Positions 38,340 through 46,183 of a stretch of 64,000 nucleotides of DNA are shown piece by piece. This stretch comes from an uncultured Bacteroidales bacterium (lineage in GTDB: Bacteria > Bacteroidota > Bacteroidia > Bacteroidales > Bacteroidaceae), in the NCBI GenBank assembly GCA_902778265.1, contig CACYXI010000001.1, positions 124,001 to 188,000 of the forward strand. Direction: 5' to 3'. Numbering within the stretch: position 1 is the stretch's first letter; each line of letters starts with the position of its first letter. The position numbers and the translations under genes were made by a program. Under the pieces are notes generated by a model. It saw only the letters and a list, made by a program, of their open reading frames with translations, searched no databases and was not told the DNA's origin.

Positions 38340-38664
38340 GAGTTTCCTTTTCAATGGCAACATCCCCTCGGAATTTAATGGTGAAACACCCCTCAAAGAT
38401 GCCTTTCTTTTTAGTATCTCTTTCCTGCCACTTATATTGAAGAATATAGCGCTCTTCGCAGCCACTGTCTTCATCAAGAAGAACATCTGCAGGGGCGTTT
38501 GATATTTTAAGAATATCAGTTTCACTATCCCTCATGGTGAAGGTTACGTCAGCATCTTGAAGAGCCTCGTAAATCTTATGGAAATCATGACGACCATCCC
38601 GAATAAGCTCCATACGGAGATATGGGAGCGTTGAATTTGCATTTATGTAAAATTCTTGTACCAT
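38296..38664 (-). CDS. Small beta-rich protein, probably virion-associated, 122 aa
   Basis: A 122-residue minus-strand protein. The start ATG at 38664 (MVQEFYINANSTLPYLRMEL) lies 4 bases after a minus-strand copy of the phage promoter motif; an upstream in-frame start at 38685 would precede that motif. The pattern strand, DGRHDFHKIYEALQDADVTF, a second strand set and the ending KGIFEGCFTIKF suggest a compact beta-sandwich like the small phage baseplate or attachment proteins, but no family can be named with certainty. Its 3' end overlaps the convergent 37794 gene by 44 bases. Confidence 0.6.
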   Translation of the reverse strand: MVQEFYINANSTLPYLRMELIRDGRHDFHKIYEALQDADVTFTMRDSETDILKISNAPADVLLDEDSGCEERYILQYKWQERDTKKKGIFEGCFTIKFRGDVAIEKETLIVPIQEKLLIYVV

Positions 38665-38668
38665 TTCC

Positions 38669-38679
38669 AATAAATAGTT
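38669..38679 (-). promoter_or_regulatory. Phage promoter-like motif AACTATTTATT (minus strand)
   Basis: The motif reads in minus-strand orientation, overlaps the stop of the endolysin gene by two bases and ends 4 bases before ATG 38664. Confidence 0.6.
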
Positions 38680-39478
38680 AAGCAATGGAAAGTTGTTTAA
38701 TTGCGTTTACGTGAATATTTGCAATAGCTTCACGCCCTTCTTCCGACATAAGTATCTCAAAGTCTTTTTGATTGTCGTAAAAAAGATTTTCCGTTAGAAT
38801 AGCAGGGCAAGCTGCCTTATATATAATAGTAAAGTTTTCCTCAAAGTCAGGGTCCCCATCGGAAGTCTCTTTCCTCATTTTCGAACCTAATTGGGGAACA
38901 ATTTTTTCGGCCTCATTATAAAATAGGGTGGCATATTTATCACTATTGGTCTTTCCCTTTGTCGTGAACACGCTCCAACCACGAGCATTCTTCCAAGCAG
39001 AACCATCCCCTGCCGCATCAGAATGAATGGATATCAATAGGCAATTTGCAGCACCGAACTCAGCACATATTTTATTAGCACGAGCGGCACGAGTAGAAAG
39101 AGGAATATCTTCCATAACTTCAGGAACCAAGATATGGAAGGGAATACCGAGCGAAGCCAATTTTACACCTATGCGGTGTACAATATCCCTGTTGAATTCA
39201 TACTCAAAGAATTGTTTTCCATTAAGAACGGGGCTTCGTTTACCCGGTGTCTTTTGGGCATGACCATTATCTAATAAAATATGCATATAGTGTTTGGGTT
39301 TTGTTATTATCATCGGAGGGTCAATTAGTTCGGGTTCGACATCCGTTTCTTCTATGGAATTATCCCCTTGAATGGGCTGCTCTACTACAGGGGGCTGTGT
39401 TGGCACAGACCCGCCACCCTCATTCTCTTTCGAAAAGAGGGAAACGAACCACTTTATTAACGCTTCCACTAAAGACAT
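38678..39478 (-). CDS. N-acetylmuramoyl-L-alanine amidase (Amidase_3), candidate endolysin
   Basis: A 266-residue protein of the Amidase_3 zinc hydrolase family. The motifs are in order: DNGHAQKTPGKRSP (His73), FEYEFN (Glu92 or Glu94), SIHSDA (His152) and LTENLF (Glu230), the expected zinc ligands and catalytic glutamate. These enzymes cut the bond between MurNAc and L-Ala. The first ~20 residues contain a short amphipathic or hydrophobic stretch (ALIKWFVSLF), followed by a Pro/Glu-rich linker to ~60, which could be a membrane-tethering or signal-arrest segment. A minus-strand promoter motif lies 12 bases upstream of ATG 39478; a GTG three bases earlier is possible. It is the best endolysin candidate and is encoded away from the holin candidate. 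Confidence 0.9.
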   Translation of the reverse strand: MSLVEALIKWFVSLFSKENEGGGSVPTQPPVVEQPIQGDNSIEETDVEPELIDPPMIITKPKHYMHILLDNGHAQKTPGKRSPVLNGKQFFEYEFNRDIVHRIGVKLASLGIPFHILVPEVMEDIPLSTRAARANKICAEFGAANCLLISIHSDAAGDGSAWKNARGWSVFTTKGKTNSDKYATLFYNEAEKIVPQLGSKMRKETSDGDPDFEENFTIIYKAACPAILTENLFYDNQKDFEILMSEEGREAIANIHVNAIKQLSIA

Positions 39479-39490
39479 CACATTTTTTTT

Positions 39491-39501
39491 AATAAATAGT
39501 T
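39491..39501 (-). promoter_or_regulatory. Phage promoter-like motif AACTATTTATT (minus strand)
   Basis: The motif is in minus-strand orientation 12 bases before the endolysin start. Its last base abuts the -33 box of the divergent host-type ssb promoter, so two classes of promoter diverge from one ~40-bp region. Confidence 0.65.
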
Positions 39502-39531
39502 TTGCTTATTTGATTTTTTATGCTACCTTTG
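39501..39531 (+). promoter_or_regulatory. Bacteroidota consensus promoter for ssb
   Basis: TTTG (39501-39504), a 19-base spacer, TACCTTTG (39524-39531): an exact consensus match. The ssb ATG is 33 bases downstream. Confidence 0.88.
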
Positions 39532-39564
39532 TCGGCACAATGTTTAACTTTTATATCTAAAGGT

Positions 39565-40065
39565 ATGGTACAGATTTATTTTGATGGGCGTTTGGGAAAA
39601 GACGCCGAAGTAAGAATCCTTGAAACAGGAAAGAAGGTTCTTAATTTGTTGGTTGCAGCATCTAACTATGTTAAGGGCGAAGAGAAAACCCTTTGGTTTG
39701 ATGTTGTTTGTTTTGACGAGGCAACCATCGGGGCACTCGCAGCACACCTGACAAAGGGTCGCTACATTTTCATTGCAGGAGACTACGATGAAAACACCGT
39801 GGAGAAGAACGGCAAGACATTCGTGAATAGAAATGTTCGCGCCAACACCATTAAGTTCCTGAGTTCAGGTGCCAAAAAGGAAGACGATGCAACAAAAGCC
39901 GCGACCGCGACCGCTTCCGCTGCGCAGCCCGCATCCGTGGCGCCCACCTATGCGTCAAGCGCACCCACCTACGCACCAAACACGCCACCTCCCACTACCG
40001 CACCGACACAGGTATATACAACACCTGCTGCCGACGACAACGGAGAAGATGACCTTCCGTTCTAA
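39565..40065 (+). CDS. ssb: Single-stranded DNA-binding protein
   Basis: A 166-residue SSB. The OB-fold region covers residues 1 to ~105 (MVQIYFDGRLGKDAEVR, LWFDVVCFDE, a strand ending NVRANTIKFL). Next comes a Pro/Thr/Ala-rich linker with repeated YA and AP patterns and the acidic tip DDLPF, the classic SSB C-terminus that recruits replication and repair partners. It protects single-stranded DNA during phage replication. I start at ATG 39565 because upstream in-frame codons overlap the promoter. It has a consensus host promoter, in line with early or constant expression, and its own terminator, so it is monocistronic. Confidence 0.92.
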   Translation: MVQIYFDGRLGKDAEVRILETGKKVLNLLVAASNYVKGEEKTLWFDVVCFDEATIGALAAHLTKGRYIFIAGDYDENTVEKNGKTFVNRNVRANTIKFLSSGAKKEDDATKAATATASAAQPASVAPTYASSAPTYAPNTPPPTTAPTQVYTTPAADDNGEDDLPF

Positions 40066-40077
40066 ACGGGAAAAGAG

Positions 40078-40105
40078 GGGCCGCAGAAATGCGGCCCTTT
40101 CTTTT
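40078..40105 (+). terminator. Rho-independent terminator after ssb
   Basis: GGGCCGCA (40078-40085) and TGCGGCCC (40090-40097) pair perfectly around a GAAA tetraloop, followed by TTTCTTTT. Confidence 0.92.
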
Positions 40106-40109
40106 CAAA

Positions 40110-40120
40110 AACTATTTAAA
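40110..40120 (+). promoter_or_regulatory. Variant phage promoter-like motif AACTATTTAAA
   Basis: A one-base variant at the end of the CTATTTAT core. It lies directly after the ssb terminator and 23 bases before ATG 40144, a place where a promoter is expected. Confidence 0.4.
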
Positions 40121-40143
40121 AAGAAACAAACCTCACATATCAA

Positions 40144-40836
40144 ATGGAGAAAACAAGACAAAAAATATGGTTTTGTAGTGATTTACACTTTTCACATTTA
40201 GGAGCAATCCACTTTCACCCAGAAAGATTGATTGAGCCAGGCATGACGATAGATGAGTTTGCAGAAGACAAACACATTGCAATGGCGAAGTATGACGAAT
40301 GGCTTATTGAAAAATGGAACAGTAAAATCAATCGCCAAGACACCGTCTATATTCTAGGGGATTTATGCCTAGGTAACAAAGAACGCACTAAATATATTCT
40401 CAGCCGCCTAAAAGGCAAAAAGTTCCTTATAAGAGGAAATCACGATAAATCATGCAACGGTTTAGAGAATTATTTCGAATGGGTCGGTGATATCAAAGAA
40501 GCAAAATTCACCCACAATCAATTTAAATTTATTGACCCAGAGGAAACTTTCTGTGTTGAAATGTGCCACTATCCCCTTTTGACATGGAATAGGCGCCCGC
40601 ACGGAACCATATGTTTAATGGGGCACACTCATGGTGCTCTGGATGATTTCAACGAATCCATCATGGAATTACGTGTTGATGTAGGTTTTGATGCCAGGCT
40701 TGCCAAAGAAAACGACGGGTTTATAGAGTTAGAACCCCTTTATAATTTTTTCTTAAAGAAGAGAGAGAAGTTAGGTGTGAATAAATTTGAAGAATACAAC
40801 GAAAAATTAATGGAAATACAAGGATTTCGAATGTAA
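40144..40836 (+). CDS. Calcineurin-like metallophosphoesterase
   Basis: A 230-residue protein with the full metallophosphoesterase motif set: DLHFSH (13-18), GDLCLGN (72-78), GNHD (98-101), CHYP (141-144) and GHTHG (160-164), which bind two metal ions. It is the small single-domain type found in many phages and in bacteria as a phosphodiesterase or phosphatase. The natural substrate (nucleotide, tRNA end, phosphoprotein) cannot be told. The next gene starts one base after its stop, so they form an operon. Confidence 0.9.
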   Translation: MEKTRQKIWFCSDLHFSHLGAIHFHPERLIEPGMTIDEFAEDKHIAMAKYDEWLIEKWNSKINRQDTVYILGDLCLGNKERTKYILSRLKGKKFLIRGNHDKSCNGLENYFEWVGDIKEAKFTHNQFKFIDPEETFCVEMCHYPLLTWNRRPHGTICLMGHTHGALDDFNESIMELRVDVGFDARLAKENDGFIELEPLYNFFLKKREKLGVNKFEEYNEKLMEIQGFRM

Positions 40837-40837
40837 T

Positions 40838-41770
40838 ATGGAAAAACAAAAAACGCTATTAGAAATACTTTCAACGAGCAACGAAATCGAGACTCTTTTC
40901 GAACAAAAACGAAACAAGAGAGAGCGAGTTGTAGAATCTTATGGTTCTTTTCGTGGACAATTTGATATTGCAGAAGATATTGCAAGAAAAATAACTTCAG
41001 CGTTCTTGGGGAAGAAGTTTTTCGACAATGATGGGGAATTAAAATATGATTTCAAATACTCGAATGAAACCGTCGGAGATTTAACTGTCCACGTTTTGGT
41101 TTCTAAAATAGACGATGGAGCGGGAATTCGCGGTTATTCAATCAAAACCGAGCAGGGTTTAGAGATAACGCTAAAATGCCCCAACGAGAATGAGAAGGCA
41201 TTTGTGTCAAAAGACCTGCAAACGGTGATTGCACATGAGATTATGCACTGTTTTCAAGATTCTCTTCCCAAACTGAAAGGTGTTAACGAGAAGTCAACCA
41301 CCTTGTATTACAATCTTATTCGCTTTTACGATTGCGCTCCCAACACATTTTCTTATATATTTTTCTATGGGCTTTATTGCTGTTTTGCGATAGAGGCTAA
41401 CGCGAACGTTTCGTCCGTTTCCAACTATATTGGACGGCTTTTCAAGGGCATTGATAGCAAGTCACTCAGTGGTGAGAACTATAATGCCGCACTATTGACC
41501 AATCGAGTTTATAGGGATTACATAACGGTAAGGAACATCATGAAGAACAGCGAGTCCACAGAAGAAGATAAAAAATACATTCAGGATTGTCTCACCACAC
41601 CAATGAAAAGTCCTTATAACGGAGAATACGTTAAACTATATGATGTTGAAAGCTTCGATGTAAACAAATTCATCTCAGCGAATAGGAGACGCATCGAGCG
41701 AAAAGCCGAGGAAACGCTTCAAAGAATGCAAAAGAATGTAGTCAACTATATTGACACGGAAAAGAGATAG
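40838..41770 (+). CDS. HExxH metalloprotease-like protein, 310 aa
   Basis: A 310-residue protein with a zinc-protease signature HEIMH at residues 133-137 (preceded by LQTVIA) and a likely third ligand Glu in AIEANANVSS some 50 residues later, a gluzincin-like layout. It is unrelated in sequence to the SprT-like protein at 5352, so the phage carries two separate HExxH proteins. The N-terminal ~35 residues are helical and basic. No signal peptide. Possible substrates are virion proteins (maturation) or host proteins. It shares an operon with the metallophosphoesterase and ends at a bidirectional terminator. Confidence 0.7.
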   Translation: MEKQKTLLEILSTSNEIETLFEQKRNKRERVVESYGSFRGQFDIAEDIARKITSAFLGKKFFDNDGELKYDFKYSNETVGDLTVHVLVSKIDDGAGIRGYSIKTEQGLEITLKCPNENEKAFVSKDLQTVIAHEIMHCFQDSLPKLKGVNEKSTTLYYNLIRFYDCAPNTFSYIFFYGLYCCFAIEANANVSSVSNYIGRLFKGIDSKSLSGENYNAALLTNRVYRDYITVRNIMKNSESTEEDKKYIQDCLTTPMKSPYNGEYVKLYDVESFDVNKFISANRRRIERKAEETLQRMQKNVVNYIDTEKR

Positions 41771-41806
41771 AAAAAGCCGCAGGTTAAATCCTGCGGCCTT
41801 TCTTTT
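41771..41806. terminator. Bidirectional terminator
   Basis: GCCGCAGG (41776-41783) and CCTGCGGC (41790-41797) pair perfectly around TTAAAT. The stem has T-rich sequence downstream on the plus strand and AAAAA upstream, so it serves both converging genes. Confidence 0.9.
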
Positions 41807-42240
41807 TAGAGATATCCTTCTTTGATGTCTTGTTCAATCATTTTGATAAAATCATCGCCACCATTTTCGAATAACCAATCAGTAATAACATCAAACAATT
41901 GGGGATGGGCAGTTAAAAACGAATTCATATCGTACGTCTTTAAAAATTTCTTAGTCGCCTCGCGCAGGTCCTTATTGGAAATCTTGGCCTCAGTAAGAAC
42001 ATTGTGGACACATTCCTCAATAATTTTGCACAGTTGTGATTCCGAGACCTTAACGGACTTCTTTTGTTTCTTGTGCTCAGGAAGTTTCTTGTGTTTAGTT
42101 TCAGCAAAATCAAGAACATCTTTCTTACTCATCTCCTTTGCGGCCCTCTTTATCTCAGGAGACGGATTTTTTAGTTCTCCCTTTTGTGCTGCTCGGACCA
42201 TTCCGAAGAAACGCTGTTGTGCTTTACTCTTTGCAGGCAT
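41806..42240 (-). CDS. DUF3008-like small virion-associated protein, 144 aa
   Basis: A 144-residue minus-strand protein. The first ~55 residues, starting MPAKSKAQQRFFGMV and including DVLDFAETKHKKLPEHK, match the DUF3008 pattern found in many T4-type and other large phages, where it is usually a short protein of unknown function. Here it is extended by a ~85-residue helical, acidic C-terminus (SESQLCKIIEECVHNVLTEA onward, in part). A minus-strand promoter motif lies 28 bases upstream. Function unknown. Confidence 0.78.
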   Translation of the reverse strand: MPAKSKAQQRFFGMVRAAQKGELKNPSPEIKRAAKEMSKKDVLDFAETKHKKLPEHKKQKKSVKVSESQLCKIIEECVHNVLTEAKISNKDLREATKKFLKTYDMNSFLTAHPQLFDVITDWLFENGGDDFIKMIEQDIKEGYL

Positions 42241-42268
42241 ATCTATTTTTGTTTCTTTCTTATTTTGT

Positions 42269-42279
42269 AATAAATAGTT
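42269..42279 (-). promoter_or_regulatory. Phage promoter-like motif AACTATTTATT (minus strand)
   Basis: The minus-strand member of a divergent pair of motifs, upstream of the DUF3008-like gene by 28 bases. Confidence 0.65.
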
Positions 42280-42285
42280 GGTTGG

Positions 42286-42296
42286 GACTATTTATT
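42286..42296 (+). promoter_or_regulatory. Phage promoter-like motif GACTATTTATT
   Basis: The plus-strand member of the divergent pair, only 6 bases from its partner and 16 bases before ATG 42313. The back-to-back arrangement supports an orientation-specific promoter element. Confidence 0.65.
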
Positions 42297-42312
42297 GGAA
42301 AATGGTTTTTAG

Positions 42313-43998
42313 ATGCCTCAAAATATCTTAAATAGGAACGTCAGGAGCATTCAGTTCAACTGTACATTTGATGAATACTATGATTTTATGCTGTTCAAGG
42401 GAGAAGCCGACGGCAGGGTAAATGATGGGTGTCTCGCAGCATCAATAAATTTCAACAAGCGTTCCTGTATTGGAGAAAATAGAATATTTTCAAGCGTAGA
42501 GTGGGATAAGGCACAGAATGATAATGTTATTCTTCGCAATATTGGTATTACAGGAGTTGATAATGGCCTCCTGAAGTTCAATAAAGACACAATCAGCAAC
42601 CAAGAGTTCCTTAACCTCTTTACAAGGAGTTCCTTTGACACACAGGGTAATAAAACCTTCTTCATGTATCCAATTGTAGACAACACGAAGAGAAAAACAA
42701 CCGATGTTTCTTTTGATTTTGAAGATGACAAACGATATCTCGCCCTTAAGGGAGGATTCTATCAGGGATTCTTCAAAACCGAAGGTTATAATTATCAAAC
42801 ACTACCCCACTTTATAGAAAATGAGTGGAACTTGGAGTTTGTACTTCGTCCAAGAAGCGACTATCAGACAAGGGGGCGCACAATTAACGATGTACACCAA
42901 GAGAATAAGGGTATTTTCTTCTACATTGGTACAAGAGCCGAGAATAAGTTTTGGGAACTCTATGCAAATGATGAGGAAAAGAAATATTATGATAAAACAT
43001 ACTCAGGCGATACCCCAAGCGGAGGCACAGAATGCCACGATGAAGGCGATGATTCATGGGTAGATGACCACTTCTTTTTGGAAGAGGAGCCGATGCCTGA
43101 TATTTCAGAACTATCAACACGTAGCGGATATTCATTTGATAAAGACGGATATTACGAGTTTGAAAGCGACAATAAACACCTTCTTTTCAATAGAACCTGC
43201 GACGGATATACCGTAGAGAAGTGGGAAGAAGAGGGTGCCGAAGGAACAAAGTTTGTATTTAGCGGTAGAAGGGTAGGAGATAATGAGAATTTCTTCCTCC
43301 TGTTCAACAGAACATGCACAGGCCAAACAGTTGACACAATCGACAAGTATTTGGACGATAAGAAGGAATATTATAATATATATAAAGGTTTAGCAGGCAA
43401 CTCCTTCGCACTTAAGATTAACGATGACGGCAGTATTGGCTACAAATATGCAATTAAGGACTGTGATGCCACTGAAAGCGAAAGCCCCGACCCGTCGGCA
43501 CTAACCTATACCGTTGTCGAGGAGTATTCCAAACCCAATATGGTAAAGGACGGCATGTGGAATAATGTCAATGTTAAATTTACCATATTAGGAAATGATA
43601 TTACCAACAAATGCGACCCGAAGATTGGTCATCGTAGGATGAAGATTTATATCTACGTTGACGGTTATCTGATTTTCGTCAGCAAGGAGTTACCCGAACT
43701 ATGCCTAAGGGGGTTAGACGATGTCAGTGAGAAACAAGAGGCCGTTCCTTATAATATGTCTCTTGGCGGTGGAACGCAAGGCCTTATGGATGTAATATGG
43801 CTAAATTTCAAGGACACAACCAAATACGAACTGCCCATTGAGAAAAACTTTGCAGGAACATTCATTGGCGATATAGCGCGATTCAATTTCTACGATTGCG
43901 CCCTTAACCTTGCGACGATAAGAGCGCATGCACAAAACATAGAGCCCGCAGAATACGGTTCATTTGAAGAATGGGCTTTTGACGCATCCTTCGACTAA
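42313..43998 (+). CDS. Lectin/LamG-fold-like adhesion-region protein, 561 aa
   Basis: A 561-residue protein. The C-terminal part (YNMSLGGGTQGLMD, then FAGTFIGDIARFNFYDCAL) is typical of concanavalin A-like lectin/LamG sandwiches found in phage tail and adhesion proteins, and WNLEFVLRPR earlier may be the first half of the same fold, making the lectin domain split or large. Between them lie acidic linkers and a duplicated segment with the core LLFNRTC (near bases 43185 and 43300). Likely a virion protein that binds host glycans. First gene of a unit starting at the divergent promoter motifs. Confidence 0.68.
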   Translation: MPQNILNRNVRSIQFNCTFDEYYDFMLFKGEADGRVNDGCLAASINFNKRSCIGENRIFSSVEWDKAQNDNVILRNIGITGVDNGLLKFNKDTISNQEFLNLFTRSSFDTQGNKTFFMYPIVDNTKRKTTDVSFDFEDDKRYLALKGGFYQGFFKTEGYNYQTLPHFIENEWNLEFVLRPRSDYQTRGRTINDVHQENKGIFFYIGTRAENKFWELYANDEEKKYYDKTYSGDTPSGGTECHDEGDDSWVDDHFFLEEEPMPDISELSTRSGYSFDKDGYYEFESDNKHLLFNRTCDGYTVEKWEEEGAEGTKFVFSGRRVGDNENFFLLFNRTCTGQTVDTIDKYLDDKKEYYNIYKGLAGNSFALKINDDGSIGYKYAIKDCDATESESPDPSALTYTVVEEYSKPNMVKDGMWNNVNVKFTILGNDITNKCDPKIGHRRMKIYIYVDGYLIFVSKELPELCLRGLDDVSEKQEAVPYNMSLGGGTQGLMDVIWLNFKDTTKYELPIEKNFAGTFIGDIARFNFYDCALNLATIRAHAQNIEPAEYGSFEEWAFDASFD

Positions 43999-44011
43999 TT
44001 TCTTCGGTTAG

Positions 44012-44022
44012 AACTATTTATT
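44012..44022 (+). promoter_or_regulatory. Phage promoter-like motif AACTATTTATT
   Basis: A perfect motif copy 14 bases before ATG 44037. Confidence 0.65.
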
Positions 44023-44036
44023 ACAAAAATCCGAAG

Positions 44037-45551
44037 ATGCCGAAATTAGTTCTATACAAAACACAATCACCATGGATAGAGGACATTGTAAAAGAGTGTG
44101 CTCTAACCTACGGCGAAGTGGATAATAACTTTCTTGAATTAAAGGGCGACGAGATTGAAAGTGTTATTCTTGACACCGACGAAAAAACAATCTCTTTTCA
44201 CAAATACAAGGATTCGGTGACAGAAGAAACGTGGTCCACAATAGACCTAAAAGGATTGGAGTATGTTTCTGATATTACCTATGATACAAAATCCCTTGTC
44301 GTTACATACTCCAATGGACATAGGCAGGAATTCTTCGTAGACCTTTCGACATTAGGGGTACACGTTTCCACAGATAATACATTAATAGGTGGCGGAGACC
44401 ACACAGCCCCATTAGGGGTAAATCCCGCATCCCGTACCGCGTTTTTCAGACTCTCCAAGGACTTTATAGACCTTACAAGCGGAGAAACCCTACCAACGGA
44501 AAACGTACACGAGGGCGATACCTATATAACAATAGAAAGGGCAAACAGAGCGGGTAGGATGTATTCCCGTGACCTTGCGATGAATATCATCAGGCCCATC
44601 CTATCGACAACACATAGCGAATGGCGCATTCCAAGTAAAAACGATTGGGACGAACTCCTGAATATCATGGAAGATTCACCGCAGGACATGAACCACGGTG
44701 AAACCATTATTGATGCAGAACTTGGCTACGACGCAGGCCGAAAACTCAAATCAAACGAAGGATGGGTGATTGTAGAACAGCCACACTTAGACACCCTGAC
44801 CTGCAACTGCGACTATGTAACAGCGGATGCCTACAATTGCAACTTGCTTGCAATTATGCCTTTGGGAAAATACAGTAACGGAGCCCAAGAGGGAATATCC
44901 CAAAAGGCATACTATCTAACAACAACCCACAGAATGGGGAGTATGTCACCTCATGCTGTATATTTAAAGAACTTCCAATACGATTGCAATGGCGTAAGAC
45001 AAGAGGAATCAAGGGAGGACGAATACTACTTCATTCGCTTGGTAAAAGACTACACAGGTAACAACTATCAGGAAGTTGAAATGATTGACGGAAGGGAATA
45101 TCAATGCACCCTTATAACCACCGATGACGGCAAATATGCTAAAGTGTGGATGCTTGATAACCTTGACATGCTCATTGATGGTTCCATTGAATCTATAGAC
45201 ACAAGTGAAGAACGGTTATTCTACACCGTCAATACATGGCACGACGGGGCATGGTATAAAACCCGCATGAACGAAGGCGATTCGGTAACATTCGAAAAAG
45301 TTCTTGCAGATACGGGCTCAACAGCAGAAACCCTTTATACCACATATCGTCTTGAAAACGGAATCCTTATTGATACAGAATCCGATAACCGCCACATCAT
45401 TGACAGAGTAGAGAAAATTGAGGAACATATTGCGAGCATGGATTACTCCGACAGCACGGAGTCTAATAAATATGTAACTTCCATACAACAACAAGACGGG
45501 CAGATAACCGTAGAAAAGAACTTTATTCAGGTTGATTGTGGAGAATTTTAA
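44037..45551 (+). CDS. Tail protein with FISUMP-type domain, 504 aa
   Basis: A 504-residue protein. The N-terminal ~130 residues resemble a fibre attachment and beta module. Residues ~175-350 contain the signature of the fibrobacter-succinogenes-major-paralogous (FISUMP) domain: WRIPSKNDWDELL, a Gly-rich loop region with AGRKLKSNEGW, and a terminal EYYFIRLVKD-like strand. A second partial copy may follow (VWMLDNLDM). FISUMP domains have a C-type-lectin-like fold and are common in Bacteroidota surface and phage adhesion proteins. The C-terminus has a short helical stretch (IIDRVEKIEEHIASM) that could trimerise. Probably a receptor-binding tail protein. The next gene follows after 23 bases. Confidence 0.72.
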   Translation: MPKLVLYKTQSPWIEDIVKECALTYGEVDNNFLELKGDEIESVILDTDEKTISFHKYKDSVTEETWSTIDLKGLEYVSDITYDTKSLVVTYSNGHRQEFFVDLSTLGVHVSTDNTLIGGGDHTAPLGVNPASRTAFFRLSKDFIDLTSGETLPTENVHEGDTYITIERANRAGRMYSRDLAMNIIRPILSTTHSEWRIPSKNDWDELLNIMEDSPQDMNHGETIIDAELGYDAGRKLKSNEGWVIVEQPHLDTLTCNCDYVTADAYNCNLLAIMPLGKYSNGAQEGISQKAYYLTTTHRMGSMSPHAVYLKNFQYDCNGVRQEESREDEYYFIRLVKDYTGNNYQEVEMIDGREYQCTLITTDDGKYAKVWMLDNLDMLIDGSIESIDTSEERLFYTVNTWHDGAWYKTRMNEGDSVTFEKVLADTGSTAETLYTTYRLENGILIDTESDNRHIIDRVEKIEEHIASMDYSDSTESNKYVTSIQQQDGQITVEKNFIQVDCGEF

Positions 45552-46044
45552 CGAAAAGAAAGTAGAAACAAAATATGAATGGACAAAGCTACAACGAGGT
45601 AAAACAAACGATAGAGAACAATATCGTACAAAACAAAGAGGGTAAAATTACAGGACAAATACTTCAGGATACCCTGATAGACATGCTTGACTTCTCGGAG
45701 AATAAGCAGGCAATCCTCAATGCACCTGCTGATGGCGGTATTCTAATTCAAGAAGGCACATCCGGGGTCCTCAATACAATTTTGGTTGATTTTGAAAAGG
45801 TGCAATCCAAGATTGACGACCTTGACGAAATACGTAGCGGAGCAGAAGCGGGCGCCACAGCAGTAAGACCCGAGGAACTCGAAGACGTCAAAGAGGACGT
45901 TAATGCCAAGATAATAGATATTCCCGTAGAGAAGGGTTCGGGCGAGAACAGTATTCAACAAAAAGAAACAGGTGCTACAGCAGTTGGTCCGAGTGCGGTT
46001 GCCGAAGGTGGGGATAATCTTGAAGGTGCCGAACCAGTTACAGG

Positions 46045-46143
46045 TGAAGAAAAACTTTATTCTAAAGCCGAGGGTTATGCTTCACATGCTGAAGGTGCCG
46101 CACATGCAATCGGAAGATACTCCCACGCAGAAGGCGGTGGTAA
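46045..46143 (+). repeat. 99-bp exact repeat shared with 49102-49200
   Basis: Bases 46045-46143 are identical to 49102-49200, and similarity extends upstream to about 45983/49040 with a few differences. It encodes the segment from EEKLYSKAEGYASHAEG to GRYSHAEGGG in fibres 2 and 3. Such a perfect block between otherwise diverged fibres points to recent recombination. Confidence 0.9.
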
Positions 46144-46183
46144 ATGCAATCGGAAGATACTCCCACGCAGAAGGCGGTGGTAA
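46104..46183 (+). repeat. 40-bp exact tandem duplication
   Basis: Two identical 40-base copies, 46104-46143 and 46144-46183, each starting ATGCAATCGG and ending GGCGGTGGTAA. The length is not a multiple of three, so it breaks the fibre gene. The same 40 bases occur once, without duplication, in fibre 3 at 49161-49200. Confidence 0.95.

Noticed and set aside
39520..39564. Longer ssb start at 39520
   Set aside because: It overlaps the -7 box of the ssb promoter and adds residues not seen in SSB proteins.
44037..45551. A diversity-generating retroelement acting on the FISUMP/C-type-lectin-like domain
   Set aside because: No reverse transcriptase and no template repeat or accessory gene is visible in the window; the domain alone is not enough.
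45972..46143. A separate gene starting at 45972
   Set aside because: Its first ~57 residues are an out-of-frame reading of fibre 2; only the part after the 40-bp duplication is genuine fibre sequence.
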